A stretch of DNA of 64,000 nucleotides from Galeruca laticollis (lineage: Eukaryota; Arthropoda; Insecta; Coleoptera; Chrysomelidae), in NCBI GenBank assembly GCA_963921935.1, contig OY998177.1:5917754-5981753 (forward strand). The letters run 5' to 3'. Of the stretch, positions 43,133 through 54,685 are shown one piece after another. The notes below the pieces were generated by a model. It was not told the origin of the DNA, searched no databases, and worked only from the letters and a program-made list of their open reading frames with translations. The stretch's first letter is position 1. Each line of letters begins with the position of its first letter. A program made the position numbers and the translations under genes.

Positions 43133-44171
43133 CTGTAATGAAGTTACTTTTGTTCCGCCAGGCGAAAGCTCTGTCACCGAAGGGTACATTGTTATCGTTA
43201 TAATAAATTATTGGCAAATTGGGGTTCTCTCTGACAAAAGGCGTTAGTATTTATTCAAATTGATACACCGCTATAGTTTTAACTGTAAGTACCTAGTAGA
43301 ATTAGTTTTGAAGAGCAGGAAGTTCAAAAATAATCGTCTTAAGTGAAGTAGTTCCGACACGACCGATCAGAAGTCAAGTAAGTTTCCGAAGTTAGTTTTA
43401 CGCAAGACCGTCTGCACTTGGTGGGAAATATTGGTAAGCCGATATTAGACACCGAATTGAAAGTCAGTTGTGTTTTAGAGCTGCCACCGTCCACCACGAC
43501 AGCCAGATCACTCCGCCGAACCGACCGGAAATCCGTGGTTATTGAGTTGTATATATGAGCATACGGTTCTCAACCGCCGAACTTGTAGACGAGTTAAGTC
43601 AGGCCGTGAGGGGAAACTGGGAAAGCTAAGTATTCACGTCCCAGTGATAGTCGCGTTTGTGCCTTAAGTCGTCTGATTAAGGGAAAACCGCTGCTGGGGA
43701 AGCTGATTATTCACGTCCCAGTAGTAGTCGCGTTTGGGCCTTAAGCTGTCCGATTGAGTGAAAACTGTTACTGGGGGAGCTGAGTATTCACGTCCCATTA
43801 ACAGTAGCGGATCTGGGAATTTTATACCGCGAGATATGAGAACCGTAGTCTTGAAAGTAGAGATTTCACCGACCGAGACCGTCGTTTGCATTCCGTAGTG
43901 GTACCGCTGTTGACGGACCAGCTTCCGTTTGATCACTATTTTTGAATTTAAGCTGTTGATATCCGCATGACAATCGTTTGCACCTCGCTTTCGTAGTTGC
44001 CCTGTAGATTCCATTGCAACCCGCTTTTAGATAATTTTAGGGCTTTTGATCTGCTTGTTGCTTTCGCCTGATAGTGAACTATTGATGATTTGATTCTTTT
44101 GCCATGTACCATTTGTTGTATATAAAGTTTATTGTGTTTAACTGGTGTTTTAACTTTAATTTAGGGTTACA
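43133..44171 (+). repeat. solo-LTR-like sequence
   Basis: Starts TGTAATGAAGTTAC and ends TAGGGTTACA, so TG...CA with inverted ends. It has TATATAAAG at about 44120 and GC-richer content than its surround. The sequence after it (TTTTGCCAACTC... TTTTTGGCTAGCTCCG) looks like the start of an insect LTR element leader, and a further TGGCGCCCGAGG lies at 44372. A second LTR and coding parts are missing, so this stays tentative. Confidence 0.35.
43607..43815 (+). repeat. 77-bp tandem repeat, three copies
   Basis: TTCACGTCCCA recurs at about 43633, 43710 and 43787, 77 bp apart, with TAGTCGCGTTTGxGCCTTAAG between. Each unit has CTGGG upstream and CCCAG downstream, a possible small stem. Lies in the LTR-like region, where such repeats may act as an enhancer. 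Confidence 0.7.
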
Positions 44172-46320
44172 TTTTGCCAACTCAATTTTTGGCTAGCTCC
44201 GTAGAGGGTAAGTAATTTGAGCAGCAAATACCCAGGTTCCGAACATAGGAAGGCAAGTAAAATCTACCCTAGTGTCCACAGAGCTTTTCATCATCACCAT
44301 AGTGACCCTTGGATTATTTTATTCCTCAATGACGCTATCCGGAGCAAGTGGAGCATACCACTATAAAAAACTGGCGCCCGAGGCTACCCGTTACCTGGAC
44401 ACCGGCATCAACTGACGAGTAGCGACAAACGAGGGTTACAATACTTATTATCCTTTAATGCACCATTTCCAAAATTAAATTTTTTTTTAAGAACAATGCA
44501 GTTATATTCTATCTAATATAAATAAATATTTATTCAATAAATCGATTAATGTGAGTCCAACGTTAGTATCTATGTCACATGAATTCACGTTAGTAGCGGA
44601 AGGTGAACCCACTCCTAACTTTATCAGAATACTTTGAATATTCTCTTCTTATCCAGAGGATTCAATATTCTTATCTACGATTTATATATGAAATACGAAA
44701 ATTTTAGAGGAAAGTCACAAACTGAGGGGCGTTGATTGGTTAAGCATGGAAAAGAGAAGGCGTTTATCACAAAATCATAATGAACAAATATCCACCTATA
44801 TTTATATAACAACATTAAGTTGCGTTGTAGTGTACATAATATAGATACACGTTTCAGAAGGTATAATTCACCACTCATTCATCGACCCTTTAAATTCAAA
44901 TCCTTATTTTCTTATATGATATGTAAGTTTAATAACTAGATCCCCCAGTCCTTGAAAAATAGAAGTGCATTTTGGAAAGGGTTTGGAACGATCTTTCAAA
45001 TGATGTATCACTTGCCATATGATCCTATTATTTAAGACTATCTTCCAAAACGACTCCCATCCGCCACATTAATGACTACTTCACCTAATATGATTAAGAA
45101 GGTAGTATTCATTCCTTAGTTCAGTTTCTCAAAATTTCTAATAAAAAATAAATGGGGGAGGGAATTTAGACCTGAACTGTATGTGTATATATTTATCATT
45201 TTCTTATTTCTATGAGACGGCACTCGCATCAGCTCTGCTGTTACCATCTCTTTTTTGCAGAATGTTGCTTTATAACAATTCATTTTAAATTTTAATAATA
45301 TTTTTTTTATTCAAATAAATAAACTTTCCTTCTTGCGAAACCCAATCATTTTTTTATTTTAATTTTAGGCATGTGTCTATTTTCTCAGATGAACTTTTAA
45401 AATTCACTTTTATGCTTCCTTTTACCAGAGACAAACATTCAAATGTCCTTCCTATTTTAAAATCCCTTTATAGTCAAACACAAGAGTTGTTCTCAGTGGG
45501 TTACAAAATGTTTTTTTTTCTTTTGTTGCATCTACTTTTATTTCTACTATAATTATTGTTTATACGACGACTTTTGCTTCTCCTGCTCAAAGATTCCTTT
45601 CATTATTTATTTAATCACAAATTTTAGCGTCAGTTTTATAAAAATTGTGAATGAAGAGTTTCTGCCCATTTTCTGTTCTGTTTTGGTCTTCCCAAGGTCA
45701 GTTTTGCTAGAATTCCTAATATTTCCAAATAAATTACCTTACATAAAATGAATATTTTGTTACCTCAATTCTGCTGAGTAACATAAGAAAGAAAATCATT
45801 TGTCTTCAGGGGCATTGTATTATTTTTTGCCATTGAATGTATTCAAGTATTGGCCTATAAACGTAGTTGGCTAATTCCCTTTTCGTACATTAAGGCTGGC
45901 AAACATCAACATTATTACCGATATTCAAGGCAAATAGACCGAATGCCGCCTGTTATTATAATTTCTTGTTAATGTGGATGCTTCTAACGATACAGTTTGA
46001 CAGTTGACAGAAGGTCGCGTGCTTAAATTAATTTCGTGGAATAAAACGTATTCAATTTACAGATACATATTCTGTTTATTATATTTATTTGCGAATAATT
46101 TTTCAATTATGAAAGAATATAGAATAATTCGTTTGCCGTAAATACGTTGTAAAGCACAATTGGCGGACATGATAGGAAAAGTTCTGAAGCTCATTAGCTT
46201 CCCACTCAGTGAAATCAGACTTGATAATAACTCATTTACATGATGTTGACAAAATATTATAGGCACGGGTCAAGCAAATATCCATTATACTAGCTTATGT
46301 CATTCAAATAGATATTCTAA
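44172..46320. other. intron sequence, unassigned
   Basis: Possible leader of the LTR-like element at the start; then AT-rich DNA with no supported gene. Confidence 0.4.
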
Positions 46321-46321
46321 T

Positions 46322-46456
46322 TTTCCGCCCAACCTATCTAATATGCGAGTAAAGTATTGGTTTACCCCAAAAAATTTTTTTTGAGTTATTCTCACGTTTT
46401 CCATCAACACAAATAGACCGGGCGCTGGATGGAGTTGAGTGTGCAAAATGTGAGGA
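46322..46456 (+). repeat. array-associated leader repeat, copy 1
   Basis: CGCCCAACCTATCTAATATG, AAGTATTGGTTTACCCC and TCACGTTTTCCATCAA also occur at 49788-49884, before array 3. Its end (GGCGCTGGATGGAGTTGAG) recurs inverted at 47420-47445, before array 2. Confidence 0.75.
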
Positions 46457-46906
46457 CCGCATTCGGTGTATGGTTTTGAACTCAGAAAAGCATGCAGATT
46501 ATGATTCTGGATGTTGCCAGGAGCCATATTGGCCCATTTTTTTTACACCCCACCCCCTTAGACATCTAGTAAATGGACTGAACACATACTTTGATATCAT
46601 TATAACGATTGTTTTAGTGAGAATATCAAATTGATTTTTATGATTAAAGATACTTACAGCTAGTCAAGTGAAAAAACAACAGGAAAATTAAAAGTAAAAA
46701 CAATTATTATTGATAAAAAAAATTTTTGAATTCAAAAAAATCAAAGTTTAATATATTATAAATGAAAAAATTATAATTATCAATCTTTTTTATTCTGACA
46801 ATCGTTATTTATGCATTTGCATAAAGAAATACAATAAATATGTCATTTTTTACAAGATATCACCATAGGGCTAATAATATCTAAGCTTCAATATTTGTAA
46901 TATCAC

Positions 46907-47190
46907 ATCTTCTTCTTTTTTCTATAAACATATATTATGTCAATCACAAGTTAGATCACTTCTTGGTCCAGCCAAAAATAACTACTAAACATCAGGTAGG
47001 CATCAAATAAAATGTAACTTCTGTCATTGTGACGATGATATTGATTTATCGAAACAATTGTCAATTTTTTAGAATTTTCAATAACTTTTATTATATTGTG
47101 GAATTAACTAGAAACCGTGAGTTTCATTTAAAACACTAATATGAGCAGATTCCACGAAGTAAGGGTTGAGACAGTTAATTTCATTAAATA
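46907..47190 (+). repeat. foldback-family arm with spacer, copy 3
   Basis: Contains the spacer of the palindrome at 26641-26718 followed by one arm, including AACATCAGGTAGG and TTCCACGAAGTAAGGGT, then AATAAACCGTT. Same orientation as copy 1 at 13145-13345. Confidence 0.8.
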
Positions 47191-47439
47191 TTATTACTTA
47201 AATACGCAAAAATAAACCGTTATGGGCTACAAATTCTTTTCTACTGACTACTCCAAGCGCTATGACTCAGCAACGTGCCAAGCAGGGAGAAGGGGAAGGG
47301 TAAAAGGGTAAGGGTAAAAAGGAAAGGGACCAGCACAGCTGCCGGCAACATGTGATTTTCTATTATTTAGGGTCTCAGGTAAAATAATTTGAGCATAGTT
47401 GCCGGTCCTCACATTTTGTATACTCAACTCCATCCAGCG

Positions 47440-48500
47440 CCTGGACTAAAAGCGAAAAAACGGTTTTTAGAAAAAAAATCCTGTGTGTATGTCGTCGTTG
47501 TCGTCGGCCACTTTTCCTTACATGTCTTGTTAGCACGTTACAGCCTCCGGAGTGCAATAAGTCACCAATTTTATTATGGAATACTGTGCAGGACATATCA
47601 CAGATGAACCCTATTGATTTTCAGCTCACCAGAGCCAGTACAACGGGTGCTATGGTACTTGAAGTACAACATTTTTGTCATTTTTGGAGAAATATCAGTT
47701 TGTTAGCACGATACAGCCTTCGGAGTGTATACAAGTGACCAATTTTATAATTAAATATTATTCAGGATATCACACTGATGAACCCTATTGATATTCAGCT
47801 CACTAAAGCCAGTACAACGGGTGCTATGGTACTAGAAGTACGAAAGTTTATCATTTTTGGAGAAAATTAAGATTGTTAGCACGATACAGCCTCCGGAGTA
47901 AAACAAGTTATCAATTCCATGATTCAATATTGTTCATGACATATCACAGATAAACCCTATTGATTTTCAGCTCACCAGAGCCAATACAACAGGTGCTACA
48001 GTACTTTAAGTACGATATTTTTGTCATTTTTGGAAAAGTTTCAGTTTGTTAGCTCGATACAGCCTCCGGAGTATATACAAGTGACCAATTTTATTATTGG
48101 ATATTATTCAGAGCATCTCAGAGATGAAGCCTATTGATATTCAGCTCTCTAAAGCCAGTACAACGGGTGATATGGTACTTGAAGTACCAAATTTTTGTCA
48201 TTTTTGGAGAATTTCCAGTTGGTTCGCACAATGCAGCCTCCAGAGAGTATACGATTGATCAATTTTATATTCAAGGTGTCTCACAGATGTACCCTATTGA
48301 TTTTCAGTTGACTAGAGCGAGTATAGCGGGTCCTATAAATCCAGATATACTAAATTTTTGGTTATTTCTGGAGAAATTCCGGTTTGTTAGCACGATATAT
48401 CCCCCGAAGTGTATACAAGTAACAATTTTATGATAGAATATTGTTCAGGGCCACAGATGCGGAAAAGTAAGTTTTAATCTTCAAAACCGTTTATTTGTAT
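47440..48500 (+). repeat. 180-bp tandem repeat, array 2, with shared edges
   Basis: Five to six units from about 47528; the block AAGTGACCAATTTTAT or a variant returns at about 47560, 47733, 47908, 48082, 48247 and 48418. The left edge has AAACGGTTTTTAGAAAAAAAA and GTCGTCGTTGTCGTCGGCCAC. The right edge has GATGCGGAAAAGT and AAACCGTTTATTT. Both edges are repeated around array 3, so array and edges form one unit. Opposite orientation to array 1. Confidence 0.88.
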
Positions 48501-48980
48501 TTAGAATGCGAAATGATACATTTGCGTTCAAGTGTGGAAGTTATTTTTTTAGGCTTCAGCGAGTCAAAATAACCATTCGAGATTGCAAAAGTATTTCGCA
48601 TTTGAGATGCAAACAATATATTTTCGAATACTGCATTAAAACTAATATGAGAATAAGAGAATGAAAAATTGTTTTATATAATCTAAAATTAAGTTGGCAT
48701 TGATCCTTTTATGTTAAGGATGTCAGTACTGCCATGTCAATGATGGTAAGAATGGGTTTTATGTTCGTTGTTTAATTTCAGTCCCGTTCTCTACTTAAGA
48801 TATAAAGTTAAATATTACAAATACTACTTTCATTTATTACTACTAATAAGGCTGCACAATAGGTTATGGGCCCAGCCGAATAATATAGTAGTTATTAGAG
48901 TCTCAAAGTGGTAAAATTGTAATCTGTGAGTAGTAGAATAGAAGTGACAGTTGTGTCAATTCAAGAAGGAGGCAACAATT
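48501..48980. other. intron sequence, unassigned
   Basis: AT-rich; the end may belong to the copia-type fragment that follows. Confidence 0.4.
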
Positions 48981-48984
48981 TGCA

Positions 48985-49467
48985 AATTAAATCATTCAAA
49001 TTGGATTTTGTGGAAATTTCAAATCAAAGAAGTTCTGATGGCCAAAGGCTTATTCGAAATTACCTGTGAAATGAGGTTAAGACAGAACACGATGAATAAA
49101 GAATAGCAAAATGGGTATTAAGAGATGCACGTACTCAAGAAGTGCTTGTTGTAAGAATGGAGGATGAGATTATTACATTTATTATGCAAAGTGATAGTGC
49201 TAAATTGGAACAACTGGGTGAAGTAATTCCAGAGAAAATGGTAATAACTAAAATTATTATGTCGCTACCAGAGAAGTACAGATAATCAAACCTTAAACAA
49301 TTTGCGAGTTCGATTCCTTATAGAAGAAGAAAGATTGGACAAGGAAGATGATGAAACTCTTGCGTGACGAACTTGCAAGTCAAGAAATGTATTTAACAAA
49401 GAAGTTAAGGAAAAATGCTTTATCTGTGGTAAGATGGGACACTTAAAATTCCAGTGCAGAATTTTTA
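48985..49467 (+). pseudogene. Ty1/copia gag fragment
   Basis: Pieces of a copia gag in order: FKLDGTNFEIWKFQIKEVL-like start (through a shift), ITCEM, then QEVLVVRMEDEIITFIMQ, KLEQLGEVIPEKMVITKIIM, SLPEKYR, a shift, TLNNLRVRFLIEEERLDKED and the zinc knuckle CFICGKMGHLKFQC. The stretch between IITFIMQ and KLEQLGE is shorter than usual, so an internal deletion is likely. No protease or integrase follows. Confidence 0.82.
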
Positions 49468-49787
49468 GTTTTCCAAGCATCAAAAATATATATTTGTTTG
49501 TGGTTAATAGGGTAATAACTGAAAATTCAGGACCTTTTTGTAGCTACTTTTCTTTTAATTGACTGTGATACTGCCCATTTCCATGGTTAAATATGTCTTA
49601 GAAAAAAAATTTGTTGTTTTTGTATGCATCCATATCTTTTCCGCCTTCCAGTTTAAAGTTTCCTTTTTGTTTTCTTTTAAACCTTACAATGGGTATCCAC
49701 TTCAACATCTGCTTAGGAAGTCGTTCGTTTAGCATTGTCTGTCCATACCAACTAAGTTATGCTCAACTATTCTTGTTACGTCTCCGC

Positions 49788-50545
49788 CCAACCTATCCAA
49801 TATGCGAGAAAAGTATTGGTTTACCCCCAAAAAAATGGAATTTAGAAAAAAAAAATTTGAGTTATTTTCACGTTTTCCATCAAGAACGACACGAAAAAAC
49901 GGTTTTTAGAAAAAAAATCCTGTGTGTATGTAGTCGTCGTTGTCGTCGGCCACTTTTCGTTACATGTCTTATTACAGCCTCCGGAGTGCAACATGTCACC
50001 ATTTTTATGATTGAATATTATTCAGGACATCTCACAGATGAACCCTATTGATTTTCAGCTCATCAGAGCCAATACAACAGGTACTACAGTACTTTAAGTA
50101 CGATATTTTTGTCATTTTTGGAGAAGTTTCAGTTTGTTAGCACGATACAGCCTACAGAGTATTTACAAGTGACCAATTTTATGATTGGATATTATTCAGG
50201 ACGTCTAATCTAATAGATGAACCCTATTGATTTTTAGCTCACCAGAGCTAGTACAACGGGTGCTAATGTACCTGAAGTGTCACATTTTTGGTCCTTATTG
50301 GAGAAATTTCGGGTTGTTAGCACGATACAGCCGCCGGAGTGTACACGTGTGACCAATTTTGTTATTGGATATTTTTCAAGGTGTCTCACAGACACAAATC
50401 CAGATACACTACATTTTTGGAGAAATTTCGGTTAGTTAGCCCGATTCATCCCCCGAAGTGTATACAAGTGACAATTTTATGATAGAATATTGTTCAGGGC
50501 CTGTAACATATGCGAAAAAGTTAGTTTTAATCTTTAAAAACGTTT
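49788..50545 (+). repeat. 180-bp tandem repeat, array 3, with shared edges
   Basis: Leader repeat at 49788-49884, then AAACGGTTTTTAGAAAAAAAA and the GTCGTCGTTGTCGTCGG edge, three units (ACCAATTTTATGATTGG-type blocks at about 49997, 50172, 50351), a shortened last unit and the right edge ATGCGAAAAAGTTAG...AAACGTTTATTTTTG. Same orientation and layout as array 2. Confidence 0.88.
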
Positions 50546-50579
50546 ATTTTTGTTTGTTCATTTATTTGTTTGTTTTCAC

Positions 50580-51040
50580 TACTTAGCAATCTTGAAATGC
50601 CCACCAATCTCTAAAAATCCATTTCCAAAGCTAGAAGATGGTCTTTTATTTGATTGCCATCCTTCGCATTCGTACGTCAAAGTGACCATATAAATATTTC
50701 TCTTGCGTTGGCGTTGTTTAGATATTTCTTTGGGCCATAGTACTGAATATACAGCACCAATAGTTCTTCCCTTCACTTCGGGTGGTAATTTTTTCTACCA
50801 TTGCACATATACTTAGTTTTTGATAACTTTGCTGCTATTCTTCACTTTTCGTAGTAATTTGGAAGTTTCCGGGTCATGAAATTAATGTCATCTTTGTGTT
50901 GTGCAAATATGATTTGGTCAATATGCATAATGTAATGTATATAACGTCTGTAATAGGAATACCCATCTCTTTTACATTACTTTCTACCGCCTTTGAGGGC
51001 ATATTCTAAAGAGAGTTAGGCCCTGACTCTCTCTGTTGTA
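50580..51040 (-). pseudogene. LINE reverse transcriptase fragment
   Basis: Minus strand: KAVESNVKEMGIPI-like region, then ADQ-type catalytic stretch HIDQIIFAQHKDDINFMTRK (the first Asp of the ADDQ motif is no longer in frame), LPNYYEK, stop, KLSKTKYMC, then SVLWPKEISKQRQRKRNIYM and LTYECEGWQ. This is the palm-to-thumb part of a non-LTR element whose active site reads F/YADDQ. Broken by several shifts. Confidence 0.68.
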
Positions 51041-53400
51041 GTTCTTTTGATACAGGAATTTCATTGCCTGTTTTAGTTTTTGATACATTATAGTTCTTAT
51101 GTAACTGATGTTCGGCTTTGTTTGTTGTTAATAAATGTTTCAAATGTTTGTTTCAATGCTTTCCAGAGCTTTCTTATAATGTTATTGTAAGAATAAGGTT
51201 TTAAGGACTTTCTGTATATAAGAAATAAATTCCATAACTTTTGTAGTAAATAATAGTGGATAGATTATTCTATCGATTGCTGAATCTAAATATCTCCAAA
51301 TATTTTCCTATTCCATGTATTTCATGTACTCTGAACCCCTTCATTCGATCTGAATTTCCATTATTATATTGGTATGTCTCTAGGGAAAGACAAATTTAAA
51401 AATTTTCATTTCAGTTTGTGATTTAATGGTAAATTCAAATAATTATATCTAAATTACATAGGGATTTCTTCCTTTTCTCCATAAGCAGTAATTTATGTGA
51501 CATTTTAATCGGAAAACGTTGATAATGAGAATAAAGTCAGTGTGGGTGAAATAGGTACTGAACGGAGACTATCAACATTTACACATGTGTCAAAGCAAAC
51601 AAAGAAAGTAATAGTTACTGAAATTTCATGGAAATAGTAGTTTTGGAGAACATTTTTCTGACTTAAGTAGAAGATTGGGTATATTTGTAGTCGACACTTG
51701 ACGAAAAATCGTCAAAAACTATTTAGAATAACCTTGAGAAACTATGATCATGAATCTTGCCTAGCTAAAATAACGATTTGTATAGGGAATGAACCTCAAC
51801 CATAATGGTTTGTACAATAAGATGAAACATCAAAATATAAAATAATCATGAATTTAGACCTAGCATTCATCTATTTTTGGTGATGAATGGTATACTACCA
51901 AGAGAACAAATAGAATGTTATGGAAATAAAAGAAGGCGATGGTTTGTAAGAATTTGTGATGAATTGTCAAAGCTTTACAAGAAACTTAGAATGTGGTATT
52001 CACGATATGTATGTAGAATATCTGATATTCAAGACAAGTGTATAACTTCACTAGAATGGAAAACTATTGAGAAGAGGAAACCCTACATTAAAATAGAAAA
52101 ATGAGAATAAAAATTGAAATAAGCCTTATGAAGATAAATGGAAGGATTGAAAAAAGTATCAAAAATCGGCCATATTGGTGCAGTGGAAATATATCATAGA
52201 TTATGAAATATGAATTCAATTTTATTAAAAATTATACATTTGATATGAGTGTATTTAACCATTTAACATCAAGACTCCACAAGCTTTAGGCTTGCACAAT
52301 TTCACATTATAGAAAAATAATTTCCTAATAATACAGCCAAATTACATATCATTCATAATTAGATGTACTTAAAAAAGTCAAAAATCAAGCTTATGGAACA
52401 ACATTAAACCGTATTTTAAATTCCAATAAAAAATAGCTCATAAACCCATTTATCATGTCAGCGTCTCTTCAGCTTACTCCTTTTCAAGTGTCACCTCTGC
52501 AACCCCCCAACTGCATTTCTCGGCGGTTCCGTACGCAGAAATACACGGTAACAACCCCTGCTGAATTCCTGAACCACCCTCGCATATTGCCTTGCAAACA
52601 TTAACATTCGCCAAAGAACATATTAGGGGTGATTAGAGACACAGAAAGGGTATCACCGCTTTCCCAGTATGGAAGACAATGAATAAGGTATTTGTTCGAT
52701 ATTCACTACATACTTTGAAAGTTTTGATTTTTTTACGATAAATAGTTTTTAATGGCAACATAAACTATGATGAAAAATTTATAAACTGTTATATAAATAT
52801 TGGAATATTCATATTGTAAAAGGAAAATTTTATTGAAATACGAATGACATATAAAAATACACAATTATGTAATTTAAAATTGATGAATACTAACATCTCT
52901 CATATTTTGAAGAAGATTTTGGACAAACAGTGCCTATAGGTGATACAGTGTTTACTCCAGTCAGTGGCAAATATATAATTGATGGCAATGTGTAGTGACA
53001 ATACATGACTAGTAGCAGCTGTTTGAGGTTTTGAATATACCAACCCACACATTTAATTTTTGGTACACTCTAAAAGAATCGGACTCATTTGATGTTAGTA
53101 AAATTTTTGTTTTGAATAGTTTCAATAATTTCTGTATCCTATTGACTGTGCCAATTAAAAAAATATTATTGAGGAAGATATTTGAATAGAGTTAAGAACG
53201 GAATTTTCGAAAATTATTTTATTTTCGCTTATTTGAAACTTTAAATGAGTCTCTCCAAAATGATGTGATAGTTATTTTTCTATTAAAGTAATATAACTAA
53301 TGTAGGGGCATCTTTAATAACAAAATTAACTGTCTCATGATCAATTACTTAGGTTACATTAATTATTAATTTCTGTTATCATGAGAAGCAATTTCATTTA
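51041..53400. other. intron sequence, unassigned
   Basis: AT-rich. A 75-codon frame at 51877-52104 (basic, Tyr/Arg-rich) has no recognised domain. Nothing else is supported. Confidence 0.4.
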
Positions 53401-53790
53401 TCTGAGGTGATATTGCTTGTTATGAAGCCAATGAACAAGGAAGTTTCAGCCACCACATGTTTGGAAGAGAGAACTCAGGATCCGAACGAGAGTCTTAACA
53501 ATGTCATCTGGACAGTGAAACAGAAGTACACTTATAAAATCTTACAATTCCTGAAATACTGCTGTGTGGTTTTATCACTAAAGTTGAAGTTATAGAAATA
53601 TTAGATCTGGATGCTGGAAGAATCTCATAGCCCCCATTGGAAAACTTGAAAAAACTCGGGAAAGGCTGGATGAGCTGCTAAAGGATTTGTATAAATTATA
53701 AGACATAATAGAGCTCTAAAAAAGGAAATTAAATGAATAGTCAGATGCTTCAGCTTATTCTACTTCTCAACCAACGGATTACATCTACAT
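53401..53790 (+). pseudogene. fragment of an uncharacterised transposon-related protein
   Basis: CLEERTQDPNESLNNVIWT matches the CxxGxTQNxNESFNxxIW motif of a family of uncharacterised insect proteins that I know only as repeat-associated. A shift then leads to LESGRNLIAAIGKLEKTRER, its usual follow-up. The front part is missing. No function can be given. Confidence 0.4.
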
Positions 53791-54685
53791 TGTAACTGTT
53801 TGGTTAAATTTCTGAAAGGTGTAATTAATAAAATTGAATTTTGAATAAGATTATTCCAGCTACAACACAGACAAAATGGTTTTGCAAATTATTGGGATTT
53901 TTTTTGTAGGATACAGTTTCAACCAGTTAATTTACTTTCAAAATCAAATTTTTTCTAATATTTGTTCTCAATTTGTTACAAAATTTCTTCATGTATATCT
54001 AAAAAATAGTTAAATAGATCAATTTTGAACTTCATCATGTGTGATTAAGTAATATCATGACCAACAGTTTCTTATATTTTATTAACAGTACATTTCTGTA
54101 TCGAGTAGCGTATTTCCTTTCAAAATAATTAACATTCAAGAATGTACGCATTGAGCGTGGCAATCATTAGCCAAGAAAAAAGGGTTGTTGTGGGGGTGAG
54201 GTGAGTATAAAACGAATAGAAATAAGGACATCGTATAGAAGCTAGTCACGTCAATGGGGCTTATAACTTGTTTCAAGTAAACCTATAATGCCAAAAACGT
54301 CTTTAAGATGGCGCCAGGTGACAGCTACGTGCTAGGTGGATTACAGACCGCAATTAGAAAGTTTGTTGGGGAGTTAAGAAGTAGCGAGGTGTAGTAAATA
54401 TGATGAGAAAGGGTTTGGTTTTGTGCTACACTGATTTACTTGCTCCAAGTATACGTGAAACTTTTTATTATTACAGCGATAAAATTATGTCTATTTATCG
54501 ACAAGAAATTATATGTAACAAAAAAAAATAATAATAATAAACTAAACAATTTAATGTACATTGGACATTTGAAAATGAAGGGATGTAGATTACTCACATT
54601 TAATTGAATTTTATTCAAGCAATCAGACAAAAGAAAGGGAAGAAAATTAGACATTTTAAATATATTTTGATCTATTGGTACTTAC
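53791..54685. other. end of the 34-kb intron at its upstream side
   Basis: Intron begins GTAAGTACC at 54685 on the minus strand. An (A/T)-rich tract with AATAATAATAATAA lies near 54525-54540. No other feature. Confidence 0.5.

Noticed and set aside
43607..43815. 77-bp repeats as a CRISPR array
   Set aside because: No constant repeat with unique spacers of even length; divergence is spread over the whole unit, and the DNA is eukaryotic.
51877..52104. 75-codon basic frame as a possible gene
   Set aside because: No motif, no splice or promoter context, AT-rich composition as in the surrounding intron.
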